Shown here: positions 9,922 through 17,822 of the stretch, one piece after another | Layout: each line of letters starts with the position of its first letter | Numbering within the stretch: position 1 is the stretch's first letter | Assembly (NCBI RefSeq): GCF_000463015.1 | Contig: NC_022247.1 | Location: forward strand, 2,604,001 to 2,668,000 | Length of the DNA stretch: 64,000 nt | Direction of reading: 5' to 3' | Source of the DNA: Variovorax paradoxus B4 | GTDB lineage: Bacteria > Pseudomonadota > Gammaproteobacteria > Burkholderiales > Burkholderiaceae_C | Translations under genes and position numbers: made by a program | Notes under the pieces: model-generated | What the model saw: only the letters and a program-made list of their open reading frames with translations | Told to the model about the DNA's origin: nothing | Database searches by the model: none

Positions 9922-9924
9922 TTG

Positions 9925-11652
9925 CTACGGCGCAATCTTCTGGTAGAGCAACAGGTCGTCGGTCGCGCTGCTGGGCCGCCGCAGGGTGCCGCTGAAACGC
10001 CAGTGCTCCAGGCGAATGATGGTGTGCAGCCGCTCGATGGTTTCGGGGCTGACCAGCAGCCAGGGGCAATCGGTGCCGAGCAGCAGCGGCTGCAGGTTGA
10101 ACTGGCCGTGATGCCGCAGTGCCGCGATGTGCGCCCGGCTCAACGCAAGCTCGGCAATGCAGCTCGGCTGCCCGACCCGCTCGGCCACCGCCCGCACCTG
10201 TGGTGCATAGCTGCGCGCGTAGTCGATGGAAGGCAGCCACAGCGTCATCAGCAGCATCCAGCACAGCGCGGTGCCGCCGGCCGGCAGCACCAGCGTTTTC
10301 CAGAGCGCCGCCCTATGGCGCCCGGTGCGCCAGCGCACCACCCAGCACCAGGTGATGGTTGCAGCCAGCGCCAGGACGAACGGGATGGCCGAGAACTCGG
10401 GCACGAACCCGGGTACCAGCCGCGCCACGCTGGCCGCCGGCTTGGGCGGCACGCCGGTCTGCATCGCGATCCAGTAGATCCATCCCAGCACGGCCAGCCC
10501 GCTGAAGAACAGCACGTTGAACCAGTCGATCAGCGCCGCCGCGCTACGCCGGAAAGTCGGCAGGGCAAAGGCGGCCAGCGTGGCGAGTGCGGGCAGTGCC
10601 AGCAGCAGCGAACGGTCTGAATAGTCGGTGGTCCAGGTCGCGGCCAGCGGCACCAGCGCGAACCAGAACGGCAGCGCCACATGGCGCGCGGTGAGCTGGC
10701 GGCGCCAGCGCCACAGCGTCCAGATCGCGAGCGGCCAGACCGGCCAGGTGAACCACACCAGCAGCTTGGCCTGGCTGCGTAGATCGCCCAGCACCGAGGT
10801 GCTGCTCGGATGATGGCCCGGCAACTGGATCTTCCACTGCAGCAAACCCAGCCCGATGGCCAGCGCGGCGGCCACCAGCGCGGCCGCGATCATCGTGGCG
10901 AGCGCACCCCGGGTATAGCCGGGGCTTTCGTCGGACGTGGCATCGGCGGTGCGCCGCTCGTAGGCGATGAAGAGCGCGCTGCCCACCGCCAGTGCCAGGC
11001 CGACCGTGGGACCGCCGCTCAAGGTCATGCCGATGGTCCCGACCAGCAATGCAATGACCGGACCGGCGCGGCGGTAGGGCAATGCCGCCACGCCATAGAA
11101 GAGATGCGATGCGAAATACAGCTGCGCCAGCGCCGGCGTGGTTTCGTGGCCCAGCTGGGCCAGGCCCAGGCAGGCGATCAGCGCCAGCAGTCCGCCGTCG
11201 GCGATGGCGCGGGCGTAGTCGGTGGGCCGTGCCTCGCCGCCGAAGGCGAAGGCCACCGGCTGGGCCCGCGAGGTGCGCGCGAGGTAGTAGACGGCGTACC
11301 ACGTGGCGGTGAAAGTGCCCCAGAGCAGCAGCGCAAAGACAATGCGCACCGCCAGGTCGGGATGCACCCAGGACGGTGCGATCTTGATGGCCCAGGCGCC
11401 GATCCAGTAGGGAATGAGCGCCGGCGTTTCGGGCCGCAGGCCCAGCAGCATGGGATCGAACCAGCGAGCGATGCCTTCGGTGTTGCGTGCCAGTTCGGCC
11501 ATGTAGCCGAAGGAGGTGATGTCGGCGCTCTTCCAGGGGCCGCGCCCCATCAGGCCCGGCAGGAGGTAGGCGGCGCACAGCAGCAGCAGTGCCAGGCGCG
11601 GCAATCGGCGCACGGCGCTCTGGGCAACGATCGCGGGAGTGGGCTGATTCAC
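9925..11652 (-). CDS. Polytopic membrane protein, ArnT/PMT-like glycosyltransferase (GT-C) candidate
   Basis: 575 residues with roughly a dozen hydrophobic segments. After the first helix comes GRGPWKSADITSFGYMAELA, which resembles the start of the first periplasmic loop in ArnT/PMT (GT-C) glycosyltransferases, where an acidic residue after helix 1 is catalytic. The C-terminal soluble-like part (about residues 480-575) is also in keeping. I cannot name donor or acceptor. The start is a GTG at 11652 (VNQPTPAIV). It lies directly downstream of rpmE2 and its terminator, and abuts the MATE gene, so a cell-envelope unit of two genes is plausible. Confidence 0.6.
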   Translation of the reverse strand: MNQPTPAIVAQSAVRRLPRLALLLLCAAYLLPGLMGRGPWKSADITSFGYMAELARNTEGIARWFDPMLLGLRPETPALIPYWIGAWAIKIAPSWVHPDLAVRIVFALLLWGTFTATWYAVYYLARTSRAQPVAFAFGGEARPTDYARAIADGGLLALIACLGLAQLGHETTPALAQLYFASHLFYGVAALPYRRAGPVIALLVGTIGMTLSGGPTVGLALAVGSALFIAYERRTADATSDESPGYTRGALATMIAAALVAAALAIGLGLLQWKIQLPGHHPSSTSVLGDLRSQAKLLVWFTWPVWPLAIWTLWRWRRQLTARHVALPFWFALVPLAATWTTDYSDRSLLLALPALATLAAFALPTFRRSAAALIDWFNVLFFSGLAVLGWIYWIAMQTGVPPKPAASVARLVPGFVPEFSAIPFVLALAATITWCWVVRWRTGRHRAALWKTLVLPAGGTALCWMLLMTLWLPSIDYARSYAPQVRAVAERVGQPSCIAELALSRAHIAALRHHGQFNLQPLLLGTDCPWLLVSPETIERLHTIIRLEHWRFSGTLRRPSSATDDLLLYQKIAP

Positions 11653-11681
11653 AGGGAGAGAAGGAGCGTCGGTCTTGGGAA

Positions 11682-11716
11682 AGAAAAAAAGGGCAGCGCG
11701 GTAAACCGGGCTGCCC
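11682..11716 (-). terminator. Rho-independent terminator of rpmE2
   Basis: On the minus strand GGGCAGC and GCTGCCC pair around a 12-base loop (11691-11716), followed by a run of seven T residues (the plus-strand a-run at 11684-11690). It lies 20 bases past the rpmE2 stop. Confidence 0.85.
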
Positions 11717-11736
11717 TCGATGCGAAAGCGCGTGCT

Positions 11737-12006
11737 TTACTTGGAAGCAGCGCCGGTGGTCTTGCCGAAGCGGTTGCGGAACTTCTCGACGCGACCGCCC
11801 ATGTTGTCGACCGACTTTTGCGTGCCCGTGTAGAACGGGTGCGATTCGCTCGTGGTGTCGAGCTTGAACAGCGGCAGTTCACGGCCGTCGTCGGTCTTGC
11901 CCATTTCCTTGGTGTTCGCGCACGAACGGGTCACGAACTTGAAGCCGTTCGACATGTCGACGAACAGAATTTCGCGGTAATTCGGGTGGATGCCTTCTTT
12001 TGCCAT
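11737..12006 (-). CDS. rpmE2: 50S ribosomal protein L31, type B
   Basis: 89 residues. L31 sits at the intersubunit face of the ribosome. The sequence begins MAKEGIHPNYREILFVDMSN and contains SESHPFYTGTQKSVDNMGGR, typical L31. It has a single cysteine and lacks the paired zinc-binding cysteines of type A L31, so it is the zinc-independent type B paralogue that in many bacteria substitutes under zinc limitation. Followed by a strong terminator. No clear Zur site was found upstream by eye. Confidence 0.95.
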   Translation of the reverse strand: MAKEGIHPNYREILFVDMSNGFKFVTRSCANTKEMGKTDDGRELPLFKLDTTSESHPFYTGTQKSVDNMGGRVEKFRNRFGKTTGAASK

Positions 12007-12164
12007 GGTCTTTCCTTTGGGGTCGATGCGAGAGCCACAAGCGTGCCCAACAGGGGCAAGCCGTTCCGGTGAGGAAATCGCTGGGCAAGACGCCCGGCTG
12101 CACTTTTCGCGGAGCCGTCGATTATCGCATACTGTCTCGTTTTGAGCGAAGGACGGCCCTCCAG

Positions 12165-13238
12165 ATGACTTCGAGAACCTTGCGCGCCGGCCTCGTCGGC
12201 TATGGCTTTGCCGGCCAGACCTTCCATGCGCCGGTGCTTTCGGCCGTGCCGGGGCTCGAACTGGCGGCCGTGGCGAGTTCCCGTCCGCACAAGGTCCACG
12301 CCGACTGGCCCGGCGTGGCGGTGGTGCCCGACGCCGCCGCGCTCGTAGGCCGGTCGGACATCGACCTGGTGGTGGTGGCCACCCCCAACGCCCAGCACCA
12401 TCCGGTCGCCAAGGCGGCCCTGGAGGCCGGCAAGCACGTGGTGGTGGACAAGCCGTTCACGCTCGACGTGGCCGAAGCCAGGGAACTCGAACTGTTGGCT
12501 CGGCGCAACAATCGCGTGCTGGCCGTCTATCAGAACCGGCGTTTCGACGCCGATTACCTCACGCTCAAGGACGTACTGGCCAGTGGAGAACTCGGCCGGC
12601 TGGTGTACCTGGAGTCGCATTTCGACCGTTTTCGCCCCGAGGTGCGCGACCGCTGGCGCGAACAGAAGGTCCCGGGCGCGGGCCTCTGGGTCGACCTGGG
12701 CTCCCATCTGGTCGACCAGGCGGTCCAGCTGTTCGGAATGCCCGACACGCTGCAGCTCGACACCGCGGCCTTGCGCGACGGGGCGCAGGTCGAAGACTAT
12801 TTTCACGCCGTGCTGCGCTACGAAAGCGGCCCGCATGCGCCGCTGCGCGTGGTGCTGCACGCCACGACGCTCGCGGCCCATGCCGCGCCGCGCTACATCG
12901 TGCACGGCACGCGCGGCAGCTACATCAAGCACGGTGTCGATCCGCAGGAAGACGCGCTGCGCGCTGGCCAGCGGCCGCCGATTGCAGGGTGGGGCGCCGA
13001 CCCGCAAGACGGCGAACTCGTGGTGCCCGGCAGCGACGGCGGCGAGCCGCAGCGCCGGATATGGCCCACGCGGGCCGGCAACTACCTCGAGTACTACGTC
13101 GCGGTGCGGGATGCGATCCTGGGCAACGGTCCGAACCCAGTGCCTCCCGAGCAGGCCGTCGCGCTGATGGAACTGCTCGACATCGGCCAGCAGAGCGCCG
13201 CCGAAGGCCGGGCGATCCGCATCGTCGAACGCCCATGA
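12165..13238 (+). CDS. Gfo/Idh/MocA family NAD(P)-dependent oxidoreductase
   Basis: 357 residues. The N-terminal Rossmann motif is GLVGYGFAGQTFHAPV, followed by the family signature HHPVAKAALEAGKHVVVDKP where the Lys-Pro pair belongs to the conserved active site. The C-terminal beta-sheet domain follows (WVDLGSHLVDQAVQLF). The family oxidises sugars, inositols or related polyols, or reduces biliverdin-like compounds; the closest look is to YhhX/YdgJ-type enzymes but the substrate is unknown. I took the ATG at 12165 rather than the longer open frame, which overlaps rpmE2. It is monocistronic, convergent with rho, and ends in a shared terminator. Confidence 0.85.
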   Translation: MTSRTLRAGLVGYGFAGQTFHAPVLSAVPGLELAAVASSRPHKVHADWPGVAVVPDAAALVGRSDIDLVVVATPNAQHHPVAKAALEAGKHVVVDKPFTLDVAEARELELLARRNNRVLAVYQNRRFDADYLTLKDVLASGELGRLVYLESHFDRFRPEVRDRWREQKVPGAGLWVDLGSHLVDQAVQLFGMPDTLQLDTAALRDGAQVEDYFHAVLRYESGPHAPLRVVLHATTLAAHAAPRYIVHGTRGSYIKHGVDPQEDALRAGQRPPIAGWGADPQDGELVVPGSDGGEPQRRIWPTRAGNYLEYYVAVRDAILGNGPNPVPPEQAVALMELLDIGQQSAAEGRAIRIVERP

Positions 13239-13239
13239 A

Positions 13240-13273
13240 AAAAGCGCGTTGACCCGAGGGCCAACGCGCTTTT
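13240..13273. terminator. Bidirectional terminator between the oxidoreductase and rho
   Basis: AAAAGCGCGTTG (13240-13251) pairs perfectly with CAACGCGCTTTT (13262-13273) around a ten-base loop. The A-run on one side and T-run on the other make it usable in both directions, and it lies between two convergent stop codons (13238 and 13290). Confidence 0.9.
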
Positions 13274-13289
13274 GCGGCGAGCGTGGTGC

Positions 13290-14555
13290 TCAGCCGCCGC
13301 GACGCATCATGTCGAAGAACTCGACATTGGTCTTGGTCGCCTTCATGTTCTTGAGCATGAGCTCCATCGACTCGATCTCGTCCATGTTGTACATGAGCTG
13401 GCGCAGGATGCGGGTCTTCTGCAGGATCTCGGGCGCCAGCAGCAGTTCTTCGCGGCGGGTGCCGCTGCGGTTGAGCTGGATCGACGGGAACACGCGCTTT
13501 TCGTACAGGCGGCGGTCGAGGTGGATTTCGGAGTTGCCGGTGCCCTTGAACTCTTCGAAGATCACTTCGTCCATGCGGCTGCCGGTGTCGATCAGCGCGG
13601 TGCCGATGATGGTCAGCGAACCGCCTTCTTCCACGTTGCGCGCGGCGCCCAGGAAGCGCTTGGGGCGCTGCAGCGCGTTGGAGTCGACGCCGCCAGTCAG
13701 CACCTTGCCCGACGAGGGCACGACGTTGTTGTAGGCACGGGCGAGGCGGGTGATCGAGTCGAGCAGGATCACCACGTCCTTCTTGAGCTCGACCAGTCGC
13801 TTGGCGCGCTCGATCACCATTTCGGCCACGTGCACGTGGCGCGCCGCGGGCTCGTCGAAGGTCGAGGCAATGACCTCGCCCTTCACGGTGCGCTGCATTT
13901 CGGTCACTTCTTCAGGCCGCTCGTCCACCAGCAGCACCATCATGTGCACTTCGGGGTAGTTGGCGCTGATTGCGTGGGCGATGTGCTGCATCATCACCGT
14001 CTTGCCGCTCTTGGGCGGCGCCACCAGCAGGGCGCGCTGGCCCTTGCCGATGGGGGCGATGATGTCGATGATCCGGCCCGTGATGTTCTCGTCGCTCTTG
14101 ACGCCGTCGCGTTCCAGCTTCATCTGTTCCTTGGGGAACAGCGGAGTCAGGTTCTCGAACATCACCTTGTGCTTGTTCTGCTCGGGCGGACCGTCGTTGA
14201 CCTTGTCGAGCTTGGTCAGCGCGAAGTAGCGCTCGCCGTCCTTGGGCGTGCGCACTTCGCCTTCGATCATGTCGCCGGTGTGCAGGTTGAAGCGGCGCAC
14301 CTGGCTCGGCGAGATGTAGATGTCGTCCGTGCTGGCCGTGAAGCTGGTGTCGGGACTGCGCAGGAAGCCGAAGCCGTCAGGCAGGATTTCGAGCACACCG
14401 TCGGCAAAGACCTGTTCGCCGGCCTTGGCGCGCTTCTTGATGATCGCGAACATCAGCTCCTGCTTGCGCATGCGGCCGACGTTTTCGATCTCAAGCGCTT
14501 CAGCCTGCTTGAGGACTTCAGACACGTGGAGTGCCTTGAGTTCGTTTAAGTGCAT
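13290..14555 (-). CDS. rho: Transcription termination factor Rho
   Basis: 421 residues, full length. Hexameric RNA-dependent ATPase that ends transcription. N-terminal helical domain begins [19 protein letters not shown]; the primary RNA-binding cold-shock-like fold has [20 protein letters not shown]; Walker A is PPKSGKT and Walker B is [16 protein letters not shown]; the Q-loop/R-loop part has [20 protein letters not shown]. The ATG at 14555 is preceded by AAGGGG with 8-base spacing. The 5' leader contains several stem-loops (see separate entry), in line with known autoregulation of rho. Confidence 0.98.
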   Translation of the reverse strand: MHLNELKALHVSEVLKQAEALEIENVGRMRKQELMFAIIKKRAKAGEQVFADGVLEILPDGFGFLRSPDTSFTASTDDIYISPSQVRRFNLHTGDMIEGEVRTPKDGERYFALTKLDKVNDGPPEQNKHKVMFENLTPLFPKEQMKLERDGVKSDENITGRIIDIIAPIGKGQRALLVAPPKSGKTVMMQHIAHAISANYPEVHMMVLLVDERPEEVTEMQRTVKGEVIASTFDEPAARHVHVAEMVIERAKRLVELKKDVVILLDSITRLARAYNNVVPSSGKVLTGGVDSNALQRPKRFLGAARNVEEGGSLTIIGTALIDTGSRMDEVIFEEFKGTGNSEIHLDRRLYEKRVFPSIQLNRSGTRREELLLAPEILQKTRILRQLMYNMDEIESMELMLKNMKATKTNVEFFDMMRRGG

Positions 14556-14562
14556 GGAATGA

Positions 14563-14649
14563 CCCCTTGCGGGGCAATCGATCGGAAAAACGGGGGAGGT
14601 TTGATGTGAGGCGAGAGCTGCCTCACAAACCGGGGAACTCGAACCGGTT
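14563..14649 (-). promoter_or_regulatory. Structured 5' leader of rho
   Basis: Reading the minus strand toward rho there are three stem-loops. AACCGG/CCGGTT spans 14628-14649, and GTGAGGC/GCCTCAC spans 14606-14626. CCCC-GCAA-GGGG at 14563-14574 has a GNRA-type loop, and its 3' arm is the ribosome-binding GGGG. A five-T run lies between the second and third hairpins. In E. coli rho is autoregulated by attenuation in its leader; a similar role here is inference. Confidence 0.45.
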
Positions 14650-14689
14650 ACCTCGAAGGGCCCGGTGATCTGTGGGAGATTATGACAGC

Positions 14690-14727
14690 AAAAAACCGTC
14701 CGGCCAACGCATTGCGCGCTGGCCGGT
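14690..14727 (-). terminator. Rho-independent terminator of trxA
   Basis: On the minus strand CCGGCCA pairs with TGGCCGG (14700-14706 with 14720-14726) and is followed by ACGGTTTTTT. It starts 10 bases past the trxA stop codon. Confidence 0.85.
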
Positions 14728-14736
14728 TGAAATGCC

Positions 14737-15069
14737 TCAGGCGAGCTGCTGGTCGATGAAGGCCGTGAGTTGCGCCTTGCTCATGGCGCCGACCTTGGTG
14801 GCGGCCAGCTGGCCGTCCTTGAACAGCATGAGCGTGGGGATGCCGCGGATGCCGAACTTGGCCGGGATGTCGCGGTTCTCGTCGACGTTGAGCTTGGCGA
14901 TCTGCAGCTTGCCTTCGTAGGCGGTCGACACTTCGTCGAGGATGGGTGCGATCATCTTGCAGGGGCCGCACCATTCGGCCCAGTAGTCGACCAGCACCGG
15001 CTGGCTGGACTTGAGCACGTCGGCTTCGAAGGAGGAATCGGAGATGTGTTTGATCAGGTCGCTGGCCAT
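14737..15069 (-). CDS. trxA: Thioredoxin 1
   Basis: 110 residues, standard for thioredoxin, with no signal peptide, so cytoplasmic. The active site WCGPC places the redox cysteines at 34 and 37, and the cis-proline segment [15 protein letters not shown] is intact. It reduces protein disulfides using thioredoxin reductase. The ATG at 15069 follows AAGGACAC as ribosome site. Divergent from the AddB-like gene and transcribed toward rho, ending at its own terminator. Confidence 0.97.
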   Translation of the reverse strand: MASDLIKHISDSSFEADVLKSSQPVLVDYWAEWCGPCKMIAPILDEVSTAYEGKLQIAKLNVDENRDIPAKFGIRGIPTLMLFKDGQLAATKVGAMSKAQLTAFIDQQLA

Positions 15070-15227
15070 GTGATGTGTCCTTGTGCGCAGAGAGTTTCGG
15101 TGCAGCTAAAGTGCTGGTCATTGTGACAGAAACCAAGGGGTGGGGTGCCATGCGGGAACGCTATGACACCGATAGCAAAAGCCCTTTGCGCGTCGCGCCT
15201 CCCCGCTCTCCAACCCCTCGATAGAAC

Positions 15228-17822
15228 ATGAACGAAGGCCACCCCGTCCAGGCCCTGTGGTGCGACCCCGCCGACGGCGTCGTCGCGCGCATCGCCGGCG
15301 CCATCGCGCAGCGCGGGCTGCACGCGGCGCGCACCGTGGTGCTGGTGCCGTATGCGCAATTGATGGGTGTGGCCCACGACATGTGGTCGCGCTGCGGCGG
15401 CCCGGGCTTCGCGCCGCGCTTCGAAACCACGCGCAACTGGGCCCGCAGCGCGGGCGGCTTCCTGCCCACGGGGTACGACATCGCATTCGACATGGCGCGC
15501 GACCTGGTCACGGCCCAGGCGCTGCTGTCGCAGGCCGGCTTTGCCGCGGAGCGCTTCGCGCTCGCCGGGCGCGTGGTCGAGCTGGCTTACCAATTGGCCC
15601 CCCTCGCGGCTGCTGCCTTGCCTGAAGTGCGCGGCAGCGAATGGGCACAGCGGGCGGCCCACGTCGCCGAAGCGGGCAGCGAGTCGGAATGGTTCCGCAT
15701 CGAAAGCGCGCTGATCCGTGTCGCGGTGGCCTGGGCCGCCAATTCGGGCTACGCCACCGATGTCCTGCTGCGCGACGCCGTGCGTGCGCAGGTCGATGCG
15801 CTGATCGTGCTCGGAGGCTTCCAAGCCGATCCACTCACCCAGACGCTCTGCACCTTGTGGGGCGATCGCGCCATCCATCTCTCTCTGGTGCCCGCAAACC
15901 CTGCGGCCACCACGGCAGGCGCGCATGTCGCCGCCGACCCCGAGGACGAAGCGGAACTGGCGGCCGCCTGCGTGCTGCGGCACCTGGCCGCAGGCCGCGC
16001 GCCGGTGGCGCTGATCGCGACCGACCGGGCGCTCACGCGGCGCATCGGCGCGCAGCTCCAGGCGCAGGGTGTCACGGCGCACGACGAAACCGGCTGGAAG
16101 CTTTCCACCACGCGCGCCGCCGCCGCCGTGATGAGCGCATTGCGCGCCTGTGCGCACGACGCCGGCAGCGACCAGGTGCTCGAATGGCTCAAGAGCGGCG
16201 CCGACGGCGATGCGCTCGCCACCCAGGCGCTCGAGGCCCGGCTGCGGCGCGAAGGTGTGCGCGAGTGGTCCGCCTGGTGCGGCCAGGCCGCGCGCAGCGA
16301 AAAGCCGCAGGACATCGCGCTGCTGCCTTTCACCGAAGCCGTCGAAGGCCGCCGCATGGCCATGGCCCGCTCGCGGCCCCTGGCCGACTGGCTGCGCGCC
16401 CTGCGCGAATTGCTGGAGGCCGGGGAGCAATGGGAACCGCTCGCAGCCGACATGGCCGGCGCCAAGGTGATCGGCGCGTTGTGGCTCGATGCCGATGCCC
16501 ATGGCGACGACGATGAATTTCCCGGCGGACGCCACACGCTGGCCGAGTTCACGGCCTGGGTGCGCGACGTGCTCGAAGATGCGAGCTTCGTGCCGCCCGC
16601 CGGCAGCGAGGCGCCGCAGGTGGTGGTGCTGCCGCTGCATCAATTGCTGGGCCGCGCGTTCGGCGCCGTGGTCATACCCGGTTGCGACGACCGGCGCCTG
16701 CCCGCGTCGCCCGAGCCGCCCGGCAACTGGAGCGCCGCCCAGCGCGCCGAGCTGGGCCTGCCCGTGCGCGAAACGCTCGAGGCCGCGCAACGCTCGGCCT
16801 GGGCCGCGGCCTTGTGCAATCCATGCTGCGAAGTGCTGTGGCGCCAGTCCGATGCGAGTGGCGAGCCGGTGCGCCCCAGCCCGCTGGTGCAGGCGCTGCA
16901 GCTCGACCACGCCTTGCAGATGGCGGCGGACCCGCGCACGGCGCGCGAGGTGGCGCTGCAGCCGACCGCCTACCCGACTCCGTCTGGGGCGCTGCTGCCA
17001 CTGCGCAACATCTCCACCAGCGTCTACGAAGACCTGCGCCGCTGCCCCTACCGTTTCTTCGCGCTGCGGCAACTGGGCTTGCGCAGTGCCGACGAGCTCG
17101 ACGCCGAGGTCGATAAGCGCGACTTCGGCAACTGGCTGCATGCCGTGCTGGGCCATTTTCACGAGGCGCTGAAAGGGGCGCCAACCCGCGATGTCGCCGA
17201 GCGCGTGGCGTACATCAGCGCGGCGGCCGAGCGCGCCACGCGCGAGTTCGGATTGTCCGATGCCGAGTTCCTGCCGTTCGCCGCGGCATGGCCAGCAGTG
17301 CGAGACGGCTACCTTCAATGGCTTGCCGGACACGAGGCGAGCGGCGCCGTCTTTGCCGAATCCGAACCGTGGATGGAGCAGCCGCTGGGCAGCCTGCAAC
17401 TGGTCGGCCGGCTGGACCGCATCGACCGCATGCCGGACGGCCAGGCCTTCGTGATCGACTACAAGACCGAATCGGCTGCCGTGACCAAGGAGCGTGTGAA
17501 AGACCCGACCGAGGACACGCAGCTTGCCTTCTATGCCGCGCTGGTGGCCGACGACACGCTGCGCGCGGCCTACGTCAACGTCGGCGAGAAATCGTCCGGC
17601 ACGCAGACCGTCGAGCAGCCGGTGGTGGTGGAGGCACGCGATGCGCTGGTGGCGGGCATCCTCGACGACTTCACCCGCATCGCCCAGGGTGCGGCGCTGC
17701 CGCCGCTGGGAGAGGGCGCTATCTGCGACTACTGCGCAGCGCGCGGGCTTTGCAGAAAAGATTTCTGGGAGATCGAACAGCCTGTACTTTCGTCTCCGAC
17801 CGAGGGAGGGCCTGCGCAATGA
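15228..17822 (+). CDS. AddB-like PD-(D/E)XK nuclease of a RecB/AddAB-type complex
   Basis: 864 residues. The C-terminal third holds a RecB-type nuclease: RLDRIDRMPDGQAFVIDYKT (catalytic D...D-Y-K) and QLAFYAAL motif. The cysteines of an AddB-style iron-sulfur clamp flank the nuclease: one in RRCPYRFFALRQLGL (start of the nuclease) and three in CDYCAARGLC near the end. The N-terminal two thirds resemble the inactivated helicase fold of AddB; I see no intact Walker A motif. The stop overlaps the next gene (ATGA at 17819-17822), so it should act with that helicase in double-strand break end processing. In beta-proteobacteria this pair often replaces RecBCD. Confidence 0.88.
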   Translation: MNEGHPVQALWCDPADGVVARIAGAIAQRGLHAARTVVLVPYAQLMGVAHDMWSRCGGPGFAPRFETTRNWARSAGGFLPTGYDIAFDMARDLVTAQALLSQAGFAAERFALAGRVVELAYQLAPLAAAALPEVRGSEWAQRAAHVAEAGSESEWFRIESALIRVAVAWAANSGYATDVLLRDAVRAQVDALIVLGGFQADPLTQTLCTLWGDRAIHLSLVPANPAATTAGAHVAADPEDEAELAAACVLRHLAAGRAPVALIATDRALTRRIGAQLQAQGVTAHDETGWKLSTTRAAAAVMSALRACAHDAGSDQVLEWLKSGADGDALATQALEARLRREGVREWSAWCGQAARSEKPQDIALLPFTEAVEGRRMAMARSRPLADWLRALRELLEAGEQWEPLAADMAGAKVIGALWLDADAHGDDDEFPGGRHTLAEFTAWVRDVLEDASFVPPAGSEAPQVVVLPLHQLLGRAFGAVVIPGCDDRRLPASPEPPGNWSAAQRAELGLPVRETLEAAQRSAWAAALCNPCCEVLWRQSDASGEPVRPSPLVQALQLDHALQMAADPRTAREVALQPTAYPTPSGALLPLRNISTSVYEDLRRCPYRFFALRQLGLRSADELDAEVDKRDFGNWLHAVLGHFHEALKGAPTRDVAERVAYISAAAERATREFGLSDAEFLPFAAAWPAVRDGYLQWLAGHEASGAVFAESEPWMEQPLGSLQLVGRLDRIDRMPDGQAFVIDYKTESAAVTKERVKDPTEDTQLAFYAALVADDTLRAAYVNVGEKSSGTQTVEQPVVVEARDALVAGILDDFTRIAQGAALPPLGEGAICDYCAARGLCRKDFWEIEQPVLSSPTEGGPAQ

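Noticed and set aside
14627..14650. tRNA T-arm-like string (ggttcgagttcc) before rho on the minus strand
   Set aside because: The bases do not form a cloverleaf; they belong to the AACCGG/CCGGTT hairpin in the rho leader.
15054..17819. A 921-codon open frame on the minus strand opposite the AddB-like gene
   Set aside because: It is the antisense shadow of a GC-rich gene: rich in Arg, Gly, His and Ala with no domain, and it crosses the trxA region.
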